The notes below the pieces were generated by a model. The model saw only the letters and a list, made by a program, of their open reading frames with translations, was not told where the DNA came from and made no database searches. Shown here in pieces: positions 1 to 6,418 of a DNA stretch of 6,592 bases. How positions within the stretch are numbered: the stretch's first letter is position 1; each line of letters starts with the position of its first letter. The DNA comes from an uncultured bacterium (GTDB lineage Bacteria > Bdellovibrionota_C > UBA2361 > SZUA-149 > CALKYB01): NCBI GenBank assembly GCA_938022485.1, contig CALIEE010000021.1, positions 1 through 6,592 of the forward strand, given 5' to 3'. The translations under genes and the position numbers were made by a program.

Positions 1-1
1 T

Positions 2-703
2 GGCAATAGAGCCTATTGCGACGACAACAGCACCGGGCATGATAGCGCCACAGACTACTATTTCAACGTTACCGATGCCTTCGATAATATTATTAGAAAT
101 AATTATATAGAACGAGTGGGCGACCTTGATCATGGAGGCCACGGTTTTCAGGTTAAGGGAATTGGAGAACGTAATCTATTCGAAAATAATATAGCCGTTA
201 ACATTGATGGTGGAGGTATTTCAGTACGTCACCGAGAAGCTAAAAATAATATTTTTCGAGGCAACCATTTAATTGGTGGTTCTGGTATTCTCGTCCGCGA
301 TGAAGCCAGTGAAAATCTTTTTGAAAACAATCTTGTTGAAAACAGTAAATATGGGGTCTGGTTTACTGACTCTGTTGAACAAGGTCGAAATGGAGCTTCA
401 AGTGGCAACACTTTCTTAGGAAATACATTTCGAAATGTCAGGGATTCAGCAATTGAATATAGAAGCACCTGGGGAGATCCTAACTCTTGGTCATTCGATG
501 ACCTATTTGAAAACCAGACAATTGACGGCGCTCCTGTTGTATTTCAAGCCGACCATAGAACAAGAAATATCACTATTCGTAACAGCATAATCGTTAATGT
601 TCCAGTATGGGTTCAATCAAGAGCTCCAAGAACCACAAGTGAATTCCAACCCTCGGTTTCTAATGTCATAGTGAGAGACGGGCGGTTTGATATCCCAAGG
701 TAA
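2..703 (+). CDS. Right-handed parallel beta-helix repeat protein, C-terminal part (5' end outside window)
   Basis: The frame is open from base 2 to a TAA at 701-703, giving 233 visible residues. A GTG at 116 is internal to this open frame and is not a credible start. The protein is built of degenerate repeats of about 22-25 residues rich in Asn, Gly, Ile and Phe, with recurring cores such as NIIRNNYI, NLFENNIA, NIFRGNHL, NLFENNLV and NTFLGNTF. Each core is followed by a Gly-x-hydrophobic strand such as GGISVR, SGILVR or YGVWF. This is the PbH1 pattern of pectate-lyase-like solenoids (NosD/Beta_helix class), where stacked Asn side chains form ladders. Known relatives include polysaccharide lyases, epimerases and surface or periplasmic proteins. 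The catalytic region cannot be assigned, so substrate and location are unknown. No membrane anchor is visible at the C-terminus. The fold is well supported; any enzyme activity would be a guess. Confidence 0.85.
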   Translation, partial: GNRAYCDDNSTGHDSATDYYFNVTDAFDNIIRNNYIERVGDLDHGGHGFQVKGIGERNLFENNIAVNIDGGGISVRHREAKNNIFRGNHLIGGSGILVRDEASENLFENNLVENSKYGVWFTDSVEQGRNGASSGNTFLGNTFRNVRDSAIEYRSTWGDPNSWSFDDLFENQTIDGAPVVFQADHRTRNITIRNSIIVNVPVWVQSRAPRTTSEFQPSVSNVIVRDGRFDIPR

Positions 704-709
704 ACTAAT

Positions 710-722
710 CTAAGGAACTTAG
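710..722. other. Small hairpin between convergent genes
   Basis: CTAAG, a GAA loop and CTTAG form a perfect 5-bp stem in the 15-base gap between the convergent genes, and the stem includes the AI-2E-family stop codon (721-719). There is no U-run on either side, so it is not a canonical intrinsic terminator. It could at most act as a weak bidirectional stop. No better terminator is visible nearby. Confidence 0.2.
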
Positions 723-1819
723 GCTTCGACGATTCTACTTTTCTCAATACTTGACATAGAGTGATTGAAAAGAACTCTAAGAGCGGCAGCCCCTGGAATG
801 GCCAAAACCATTCCGGCAAGACCAAATAATTGCCCACCAATTATCAAAGCGAGAATCACGCCAAGCGGATGAATGCCAACGCTTTCGCCGACTATTTTAG
901 GAGTCAGCAACACCCCTTCACAGAACTGAACGAAGCCAAAAACCATAAAAACTTGCACTATGGACCACCAATCTGGAGTAGTAACCAGGGTAAGAATCAA
1001 AGCAAGCACCAGCCCAATCGCTATGCCAAGATAAGGAACTATATTTAGGAAGCCTGCGATAACTCCCACAACAAGCGCTGAGGGAAGTCCTATTATCGAA
1101 AGACCAATTATATAGAGCACAGCCATTGTGGCTGATACTGTAAGCTGCCCCTTAAAAAAAGCATGGAGGTGACCCAATATCTCAGAGCCAACCTCACTAA
1201 CCTTAGCTCTCGTCTCAGTGGGCAAGACACTTCCAATAAAACTGTGAATCAGATCTAAGTCTTTAGTAATGTAATAAACAAAGAAAGGTAAGAGAGTAAG
1301 GTTGATCACAGTTAAGGTGAATGAATATCCCTTCAGCACCGTATCTCCTAACTGACTCGCCACAAGACCAATTTGTTCAGCACCAAGCCCTGAAAATAAT
1401 TCCTTTCCCCTGGCAAGAAGAGCTGCCGGGTCAAGGCTAACGCTACTTCCAGTAATATTATGAATGAAGACTTTCAGGCTTTCTGCGCCCTGGTCGAGAT
1501 AACCAGGAAGAACCTTGGAGAAATGCTGATACTCTGCAATCAGCGTAGGCACGAGAATGGCTATAAAACCGACAATTGCAAAAGTTAGTGCAAAAAGAAC
1601 CGTAAAAATAGCTAAGCCTCTCCTAACACCCCAAGTTTCAAATCTATCAACCAAAGGGTCCAGCAAAAGAGAAAGGAAGTAAGAAGCAAACAACAGAACT
1701 GTAACCTCTTTCACAGCAATCACTAGCCACAGCAAAAACGCAATGACAAGCGACCATACTAAAAGTCGTCGATTATCGGAGAGATGTTTCCCTAAAAAGG
1801 ATAGTACTGGTTCAGGCAT
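719..1819 (-). CDS. AI-2E/PerM-family membrane transporter
   Basis: A 366-residue integral membrane protein of the usual length for the AI-2E transporter family (PF01594; TqsA, YdiK, PerM). Hydrophobic segments lie at about 19-36, 38-53, 69-94, 163-185, 228-242, 246-280, 286-300 and 316-350. A hydrophilic stretch at about 95-160 follows the third segment, as is typical. The family signature is clear in the C-terminal half: NIVPYLG at 259-265, then LTPKIVGESVGIHPL at 305-319 and the Gly-rich GGQLFGLAGMVLAIPGAA at 328-345. Members have been linked to autoinducer-2 export (TqsA) and to Na+/H+ exchange, but most are uncharacterised, so the substrate here is unknown. Its ATG shares one base with the dnaE stop (TGATG). 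No strong Shine-Dalgarno sequence precedes it, so translation probably depends on ribosomes finishing dnaE. Family assignment is secure; function is not. Confidence 0.93.
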   Translation of the reverse strand: MPEPVLSFLGKHLSDNRRLLVWSLVIAFLLWLVIAVKEVTVLLFASYFLSLLLDPLVDRFETWGVRRGLAIFTVLFALTFAIVGFIAILVPTLIAEYQHFSKVLPGYLDQGAESLKVFIHNITGSSVSLDPAALLARGKELFSGLGAEQIGLVASQLGDTVLKGYSFTLTVINLTLLPFFVYYITKDLDLIHSFIGSVLPTETRAKVSEVGSEILGHLHAFFKGQLTVSATMAVLYIIGLSIIGLPSALVVGVIAGFLNIVPYLGIAIGLVLALILTLVTTPDWWSIVQVFMVFGFVQFCEGVLLTPKIVGESVGIHPLGVILALIIGGQLFGLAGMVLAIPGAAALRVLFNHSMSSIEKSRIVEA

Positions 1820-1821
1820 CA
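1817..1821 (-). promoter_or_regulatory. TGATG stop/start overlap (translational coupling)
   Basis: Read on the minus strand, the dnaE stop TGA (1821-1819) and the transporter start ATG (1819-1817) overlap by one base. The preceding 20 bases carry no convincing Shine-Dalgarno motif. This arrangement is a known signature of termination-reinitiation and places the two genes on one transcript. Confidence 0.8.
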
Positions 1822-4800
1822 GCGAAATGTCATCACAGGCTCACCAAACAGCTGCTCCACTTTATTACAGAGTCCTTCCGAAGGTTCAACTTGAATTTGA
1901 CCTGGCAAGGCCACAACGGTTTCGCTGTGACCTGAGCGGGTTAAGACAAGCTTTACTGGGCAAGCCCCCTGATGAGCCCGTAATAAGTCTTTAAGCTGAG
2001 AAATTTTCTCTCCAGAACAAACATCAGAGCGAATTTTAACAAGAGCTTCTCTAGCACTGCTATCCCTAAGCCGAATCGCCGACTGAACCCCTTTTGCGAT
2101 GATTTGGCGTCTCTCATCAGAAACGTCGAGCTTTCCGCTAACCACAACTGGATCCTCAGAGCCTAGAATCTGATCAACTTTTTTGTAAACATCGGGCCAT
2201 ACTATAACTTCTATAGTGGATCTCAGATCTTCAAGAACAAAGGTAGCATAGCGATCACCTTTTTTAGTATTCTTCTCGCGAAGTAGCGTAATAATACCCC
2301 CAATTGTGACCTGCGACCCTTCAGGTGAATTAGCCAGACTATCAATTGATCCAGCACCAATCATTGCTATTTCGGAACTAAACTTCTCAAGTGGATGTCC
2401 AGACAGATAAAAACCAAGAGCATCTTTTTCATTGGCAAGCTTCTCTGAACTCACCCACTCCGGTCTTAATTCTCTTCCCGGGTCATATACTCCATCAGCA
2501 CCCTCCCCTGCTGCTGCAGCAAAAAGACCGAGCTGGTTACTTTCTCTCTGCTCTCGCTCCTTTGCCGCTCGCTTGATTACATCCTCCAAGCGCTCTACCA
2601 GCTCTGCTCTACTAAAGTCACACCAATCAAAAGCCCCTGCTTTGATTAGATTCTCAAGTGCTCTTTTATTAAAACTACTATCCACTCTAGAACAAAAATC
2701 AAGTAGACTTTTAAAATCACCGTTAGTTTTTCTTTCCTCAATTAAGTGCTCAACAGATTTCTTGCCGACTCCTTTCAAGGCAGCGAGCGAAAAGACTATC
2801 TTCTTATCCGAAACGGCGAAGCCACTTTGACCTCTATTTACATCAGGCGGAGAAATTTTTATCCCCATCTCTTTACACTCGTTGATATTTTTCAGAGTCT
2901 TTTCGGTATCACCCATTTCAAATGTCATCAAAGCAGCTAGATAATACTTCGGGAAGTGAGTTTTCAAGTATGCCGTTTGATAGGAAATCATCGCATAGGC
3001 AACAGAGTGACTCCTGTTAAAACCGTAGCGGGCAAAAGTCTCCATTTGATCAAATACTTCACGCGCAATTTGATCTTTCACATTAAGCTTGGATGCTCCT
3101 TCCTGAAAAATCTCCCGCTGCTTGGCCATTTCCTCGGGTTTCTTTTTACCCATGGCTCGCCTGAGCATATCCGCTTGACCAAGAGAGTAACCCGCCATAT
3201 CCCTGGCAATCTGCATGATCTGTTCTTGATAAAGAATAATTCCGTAGGTGTCTTTTAGTATTTTCTCTAACATCGGGTGCTGAAATCGAACAGGCTCCCG
3301 CCCATGCTTTCTATTGATGTAGACATCTGCCATTCCGGAGTCCAGTGGTCCCGGACGATAAAGAGCAAGAATAGCTACTATATCCTCAAAGCAGTTGGGC
3401 TTCATCCTGCCCACCATGTCTGTAATACCCGTAGACTCCAGTTGAAACACCCCGATGGTTCGTCCCGAAGAAATGAGCTTAAAAACTTTCGGATCAGCCA
3501 AATCTATTTTACTTAGATTTATCTCTTTTCCTGTACCTTCCTTAATTAGCCTTACTGCTTCGTGCAAAACTGTCAGAGTTTTTAAGCCAAGAAAATCGAA
3601 CTTCACCAAACCAATTTTCTCTACACCGTTCATAGAAAATTGGGTTACTACTTGGCTGTCCTTATCAACCATTAGTGGTAGGTATTCCATGATTGGCAAA
3701 TCAGAAATAACCAAGCCGGCAGCGTGAGTAGAAGTATGGCGAGACAGGCCCTCTAATTTCTGAGCGAGAGTAATCAGCTCTTTCCCCTCACCCTCTGCAT
3801 ACTCTCGCAGACGTTTCTCCATCTTAAGAGACTCAGCAATTGGATAGTCAAAACCTTGCCTCGGAGCCGGAATCAATTTAGCGATTCTATCCGTTTCGGC
3901 GTAACTAAGACCCAAAACTCGCCCAACATCCTTAATAGCGGCTTTAGCCTTAAGAGTTCCAAAAGTTACAATCTGGGCGACCTTATCTTTTCCGTACTTC
4001 TCGGTAACGTACTCAATTACCTTCTCTCTACCGTTAATACAGAAATCAATATCAATATCAGGAAGACTGATTCTCTCAGGGTTAAGAAATCTCTCGAAAA
4101 GAAGGTTATATGCAATTGGATCAATCTCAGTAATATCCAGCACCCAAGCCACTAGTGAGCCTGCCGCACTACCCCTACCCGGACCAACTGGTATGTCATT
4201 TTCTTTTGACCATTGAACAAAATCGGACACCACTAGAAAGTAGCCGAAAAAACCCATTTCATTAATTAGGTTTATCTCCTCTTCAAGTCTGGCCCTGTAT
4301 TCGGGAAGGTCTTTCTCTCCAATTTCTTGGCCCTTATCAGCCAGTTCTTTTAGCCTCCTTTGTAGTCCATCCTCGCACTCTTTCTCGAAAAGCTCCTGCA
4401 GGCTTAGCTCCTTAGGTGGTTCGAATTGAGGCATGTGATAGGTTTTAAAATCAAACTCCAGCTCACATTTATTGGCAATCTCAAAACTTTGATGAACAGC
4501 TTCTTCAAATCCAGGCATGGACTTGAGCATCTCTTGCTCTGTTTTAAAATGGAGGCTAGCACCTTCGTGCTTCATGCGGTCAGGATCTGTAATCAATTTC
4601 CCTGTAGAAACGCACATCAAAACCTCTTGGGCATAATCATCTTCAGGGTGAAGATAATGACAATCATTAGTAGCAACCAATGGTATGCCAAGCTCCTTAC
4701 TACAGTCGACGGCGATGGAATTGAGAGTTTGCTGCTCTACTATGTTGTGCGGTTGAACTTCTAAATAAAAACGATCCTGAAAAATCTCTTGGTAAAGCCT

Positions 4801-5283
4801 AGCTGTCTGCTGAGCTTTAGATAAGTCACCTGCTCTAGCACCCGCAGCAAACTCGCTACTCAAACAACCACTTAGACAAACTATGCCCTTGGAGTACTCC
4901 CGTAATAGTTCATGGTCGATACGCGGCTTAAAATAAAAGCCTTCAATGTAGGCAATACTAACCAGCGCACAAAGGTTTTTGTAACCCTGCTGATTCATAG
5001 CAAGCAAAGTTAAATGGTGAGTAGGGGCTCCACCCTGAGAGCGCGGTTTTCTCTCATGGCGACTTACTGGGTTGAGATAAACCTCACAGCCAATGATCGG
5101 TTTAATTCCGTTGTCACAAGCAGCTGAATAGAACTCTACTGCCCCATGCATGTTGCCATGATCGGTCATAGCAACAGCCTGCTGCCCCTGGCGAGCAGCT
5201 TCCTGCATCAAACCGGAGATTTTATTGGCGCCATCCAGAACACTATACTGGGTATGAAGATGTAGATGAACGAAACGGGACAT
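1819..5283 (-). CDS. dnaE: DNA polymerase III subunit alpha
   Basis: The catalytic subunit of the chromosomal replicase, 1154 residues, close to the 1160 of E. coli DnaE. An N-terminal PHP domain (about 1-280) keeps what appears to be the full metal-ligand set: H8, H10, D17, H42, E67, H90, C140, D207 and H209. The palm/fingers core follows, with GPGRGSAAGS at 367-376 and catalytic aspartates D409 and D411 in PDIDIDF and D563 in KFDFLGL. A helix-hairpin-helix lies near 837-848 (KGVGKKSVEHLI). QLGLF at 917-921 is a canonical sliding-clamp binding motif. An OB fold spans about 992-1068, and a C-terminal tau-binding-type domain ends in FGEPVMTFR. The ATG at 5283 is favoured because an in-frame TAG lies two codons upstream and MSRFVHLHLH is the normal DnaE start. 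No clear Shine-Dalgarno sequence precedes it. The stop overlaps the next gene. Confidence 0.98.
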   Translation of the reverse strand: MSRFVHLHLHTQYSVLDGANKISGLMQEAARQGQQAVAMTDHGNMHGAVEFYSAACDNGIKPIIGCEVYLNPVSRHERKPRSQGGAPTHHLTLLAMNQQGYKNLCALVSIAYIEGFYFKPRIDHELLREYSKGIVCLSGCLSSEFAAGARAGDLSKAQQTARLYQEIFQDRFYLEVQPHNIVEQQTLNSIAVDCSKELGIPLVATNDCHYLHPEDDYAQEVLMCVSTGKLITDPDRMKHEGASLHFKTEQEMLKSMPGFEEAVHQSFEIANKCELEFDFKTYHMPQFEPPKELSLQELFEKECEDGLQRRLKELADKGQEIGEKDLPEYRARLEEEINLINEMGFFGYFLVVSDFVQWSKENDIPVGPGRGSAAGSLVAWVLDITEIDPIAYNLLFERFLNPERISLPDIDIDFCINGREKVIEYVTEKYGKDKVAQIVTFGTLKAKAAIKDVGRVLGLSYAETDRIAKLIPAPRQGFDYPIAESLKMEKRLREYAEGEGKELITLAQKLEGLSRHTSTHAAGLVISDLPIMEYLPLMVDKDSQVVTQFSMNGVEKIGLVKFDFLGLKTLTVLHEAVRLIKEGTGKEINLSKIDLADPKVFKLISSGRTIGVFQLESTGITDMVGRMKPNCFEDIVAILALYRPGPLDSGMADVYINRKHGREPVRFQHPMLEKILKDTYGIILYQEQIMQIARDMAGYSLGQADMLRRAMGKKKPEEMAKQREIFQEGASKLNVKDQIAREVFDQMETFARYGFNRSHSVAYAMISYQTAYLKTHFPKYYLAALMTFEMGDTEKTLKNINECKEMGIKISPPDVNRGQSGFAVSDKKIVFSLAALKGVGKKSVEHLIEERKTNGDFKSLLDFCSRVDSSFNKRALENLIKAGAFDWCDFSRAELVERLEDVIKRAAKEREQRESNQLGLFAAAAGEGADGVYDPGRELRPEWVSSEKLANEKDALGFYLSGHPLEKFSSEIAMIGAGSIDSLANSPEGSQVTIGGIITLLREKNTKKGDRYATFVLEDLRSTIEVIVWPDVYKKVDQILGSEDPVVVSGKLDVSDERRQIIAKGVQSAIRLRDSSAREALVKIRSDVCSGEKISQLKDLLRAHQGACPVKLVLTRSGHSETVVALPGQIQVEPSEGLCNKVEQLFGEPVMTFR

Positions 5284-5371
5284 TGACTAAGATACTATTT
5301 ACTTGGCTCTAAACTAAGCCGTAAAATAGCACTAAAGGGCTTTGAAATCTAAGCACTTTGCTCCCTACAAT

Positions 5372-5380
5372 TGTGGACAA
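5372..5380 (-). promoter_or_regulatory. DnaA-box-like site (TTGTCCACA)
   Basis: On the minus strand this reads TTGTCCACA, one base from the E. coli consensus TTATCCACA and equal to the box preferred in Streptomyces. It lies about 90 bases upstream of the dnaE ATG, in the 169-base gap behind the HU-like gene. It is inverted relative to the second site at 5443-5451. Binding is inferred from sequence alone. Confidence 0.4.
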
Positions 5381-5442
5381 ACTTCAACTACTGGAAGGAA
5401 AAGATAAGAAAAAAAATGATAGATTTAAACCAGCTATTATTT

Positions 5443-5451
5443 TTATCCACA
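5443..5451 (+). promoter_or_regulatory. DnaA box, perfect consensus (TTATCCACA)
   Basis: An exact match to the high-affinity DnaA box TTATCCACA, one base beyond the stop codon of the HU-like gene and about 160 bases upstream of dnaE. Its centre is 71 bp from the inverted partner at 5372-5380. The stretch between them is very A/T-rich: 5401-5442 has 8 G/C bases in 42. A DnaA-responsive promoter for dnaE is plausible. I see no strong sigma-70 promoter that would confirm it. Confidence 0.45.
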
Positions 5452-5452
5452 C

Positions 5453-5806
5453 TCACCTAGAATTTAGCCTGAGCTTAAGTAAGTCACTGCTCCTAAATCT
5501 CGGATACTTTCTAGTTGGCACATTGGTCACCTTACCAGTCTTAGGATGACGAGCTTTCCAGGCCTTTCTTGCTTGCAGGTAAAACGAACCAAAAGAGCGA
5601 ATCTGAACTCTTTTACCCTGGCGAAGCGCCTCTTCAATAGCTTGAAATACTTCCTCAGTCTGCTCCTTTGCAGCTCGAGGATCAATACCGTGGCGCTTCT
5701 CAATTAACTCTGAGAGACAATTCACCGTGCATATTTTGGAACTTTGAGCCTCAAGGCTGGGGACATAAAAAATTGATAAAATTGGAATTAGAGCTAGAAG
5801 CTTCAT
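5453..5806 (-). CDS. HU/IHF-family DNA-binding protein with predicted signal peptide
   Basis: 117 residues. From residue 26 to the end the sequence aligns without gaps to HU through the first half: helices at about 30-63, then RSFGSF (70-75, the GFGTF turn of HU). The DNA-binding arm carries HPKTG (87-91), with P88 matching the DNA-intercalating proline of the HU arm. The C-terminal YPRF..SDLLK block (101-111) matches the usual PxFxxGxxLK. Residues 1-20 look like a Sec signal peptide: MK, a hydrophobic core from L3 to V15, then PSLEA before Q21. There is no lipobox. The ATG at 5806 has a strong GGAAGGA six bases upstream, whereas the internal GTG at 5725 (V28) has none. Cysteines at 26 and 30 are unusual for HU. 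The known role of the family is bending and compacting DNA. Export is inferred. A cytoplasmic HU from the GTG start is the alternative. Confidence 0.85.
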   Translation of the reverse strand: MKLLALIPILSIFYVPSLEAQSSKICTVNCLSELIEKRHGIDPRAAKEQTEEVFQAIEEALRQGKRVQIRSFGSFYLQARKAWKARHPKTGKVTNVPTRKYPRFRSSDLLKLRLNSR

Positions 5807-5812
5807 GATCGA

Positions 5813-5819
5813 TCCTTCC
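5813..5819 (-). promoter_or_regulatory. Shine-Dalgarno site deciding the HU-like start
   Basis: GGAAGGA on the minus strand, six bases before the ATG at 5806-5804. This is the best ribosome binding site in the window. It supports translation from the start that includes the signal-peptide-like N-terminus rather than from the internal GTG at 5725-5723. Confidence 0.75.
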
Positions 5820-5839
5820 GTAGTTGTTACTATAACTAC
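5820..5839. promoter_or_regulatory. Dyad symmetry upstream of the HU-like gene
   Basis: GTAGTT and AACTAC form a 6-bp inverted repeat with an 8-base centre, immediately upstream of the ribosome binding site at 5813-5819. No T-run follows, so it is unlikely to be a terminator for the gene upstream. It could be an operator or a 5'-leader hairpin. Confidence 0.3.
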
Positions 5840-5870
5840 TATCGAATCTTACTAAGCCTGGTTTCAATTT

Positions 5871-6299
5871 TTAGAATCTTTTTAGCCTAGAACCGCCAGA
5901 TGTTGCTGGCCCTTTACCTAGGCCTCCACCTGACCCAGAAGCTGGATCCTGCGGACCATAGCTAGTAGGAGTTTGTTGAGAATTAGATCTTCCCCTACCA
6001 AGAGTTGGCGCCTGTGGCCCAGAGCTTCCTTGGCTATTTTGACTGTAACTTGAGTTTTTACCACCACGAGAAAGTGAAGGAGGTGCAGCTCCAGGACCTT
6101 TGCCGTTTCTTTTATCTTGCTTATTTTCGTACTGTGCGGCCATCTCATCTGAGAAACGTCGCATTTCCGCTTTTCGCTGCTGCTCTTTTTCTCTTTGCTT
6201 TAAGGCCTGCTTCTTTTTCCGCCTACGCTCTCGATCAGCTTGTGCTCTTTGCTTTGCGGCTTCAGCTATCTTGCGACGGCTTTCATCAGTTTCAAACAT
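5871..6299 (-). CDS. Hypothetical basic low-complexity protein: charged helix plus Gly/Ser/Pro/Gln tail
   Basis: 142 residues, family not recognised. Residues 1-65 are dominated by Arg, Lys, Glu, Gln and Ala (for example RERRRKKK at 23-30) and should form one long charged helix or coiled coil. Residues 66-142 are Gly/Ser/Pro/Gln-rich and probably disordered. The tail contains loose repeats that begin with Gly-Pro at 68, 94 and 115: GPGAAPPSLSRGG, then GPQAPTLGRGR, then GPQDPASGSGG. No signal peptide or membrane segment is visible. The very basic N-terminus and RG-containing tail would suit nucleic-acid binding, but this is inference. A GAGGA ribosome binding site (6311-6307) lies seven bases before the ATG, inside one arm of an inverted repeat. 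The stop is 64 bases before the HU-like start, in the same orientation. The Shine-Dalgarno site and the consistent reading direction favour a real gene. Confidence 0.65.
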   Translation of the reverse strand: MFETDESRRKIAEAAKQRAQADRERRRKKKQALKQREKEQQRKAEMRRFSDEMAAQYENKQDKRNGKGPGAAPPSLSRGGKNSSYSQNSQGSSGPQAPTLGRGRSNSQQTPTSYGPQDPASGSGGGLGKGPATSGGSRLKRF

Positions 6300-6302
6300 A
6301 TT

Positions 6303-6356
6303 AAAATCCTCAAAAACCCTTCGATTTAGGTCACTTAACTATGTTATGAGGATTTT
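6303..6356 (-). promoter_or_regulatory. 10-bp inverted repeat covering the ribosome binding site
   Basis: AAAATCCTCA at 6303-6312 and TGAGGATTTT at 6347-6356 are perfect inverted copies with 34 bases between them. In the minus-strand transcript the downstream arm contains the whole GAGGA ribosome binding site of the 142-residue protein, and the upstream arm supplies its complement UCCUC. The pairing could mask translation initiation. As DNA, the arm centres are 44 bp apart, about four helical turns, which would also fit a two-site operator. Confidence 0.45.
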
Positions 6357-6418
6357 TGGAAAGTTTGATACCTAAAAACAAGTCTCAAAAAGCTAAAAAC
6401 CGCAGCAAGATCGCCTTA

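Noticed and set aside
116..703. Start of the beta-helix gene at GTG 116
   Set aside because: The frame is open upstream to the window edge and already encodes beta-helix repeat residues (NIIRNNYI) before this GTG, so the gene is truncated by the window.
830..1048. Plus-strand open frame of 72 codons opposite the AI-2E-family gene
   Set aside because: It is a shadow of a conserved membrane-protein gene. The peptide shows no family features.
1743..4764. Many open frames of 60-130 codons on the plus strand opposite dnaE (for example 2432-2830, 2956-3258, 4426-4764)
   Set aside because: They lie antisense to a fully conserved dnaE and have shadow-like compositions. None shows a recognisable domain or a convincing ribosome binding site.
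5284..5340. Sigma-70-type promoter for dnaE
   Set aside because: Hexamers resembling -35 and -10 elements could be found only with poor matches or wrong spacing, so none is reported.
6005..6375. Plus-strand frames opposite the 142-residue protein, with hydrophobic peptides, and a minus-strand frame at 5918-6148
   Set aside because: The hydrophobic character is what the antisense of Arg/Lys/Glu codons gives. The minus frame at 6299-5871 has a proper ribosome binding site and fits the gene order, so it was preferred.
6366..6418. Possible intrinsic terminator in the T-rich stretch after the gene fragment at 6419-6592
   Set aside because: T-runs are present on the minus strand (GCGGTTTTTAGCTTTTT), but no stable GC-rich stem precedes them.
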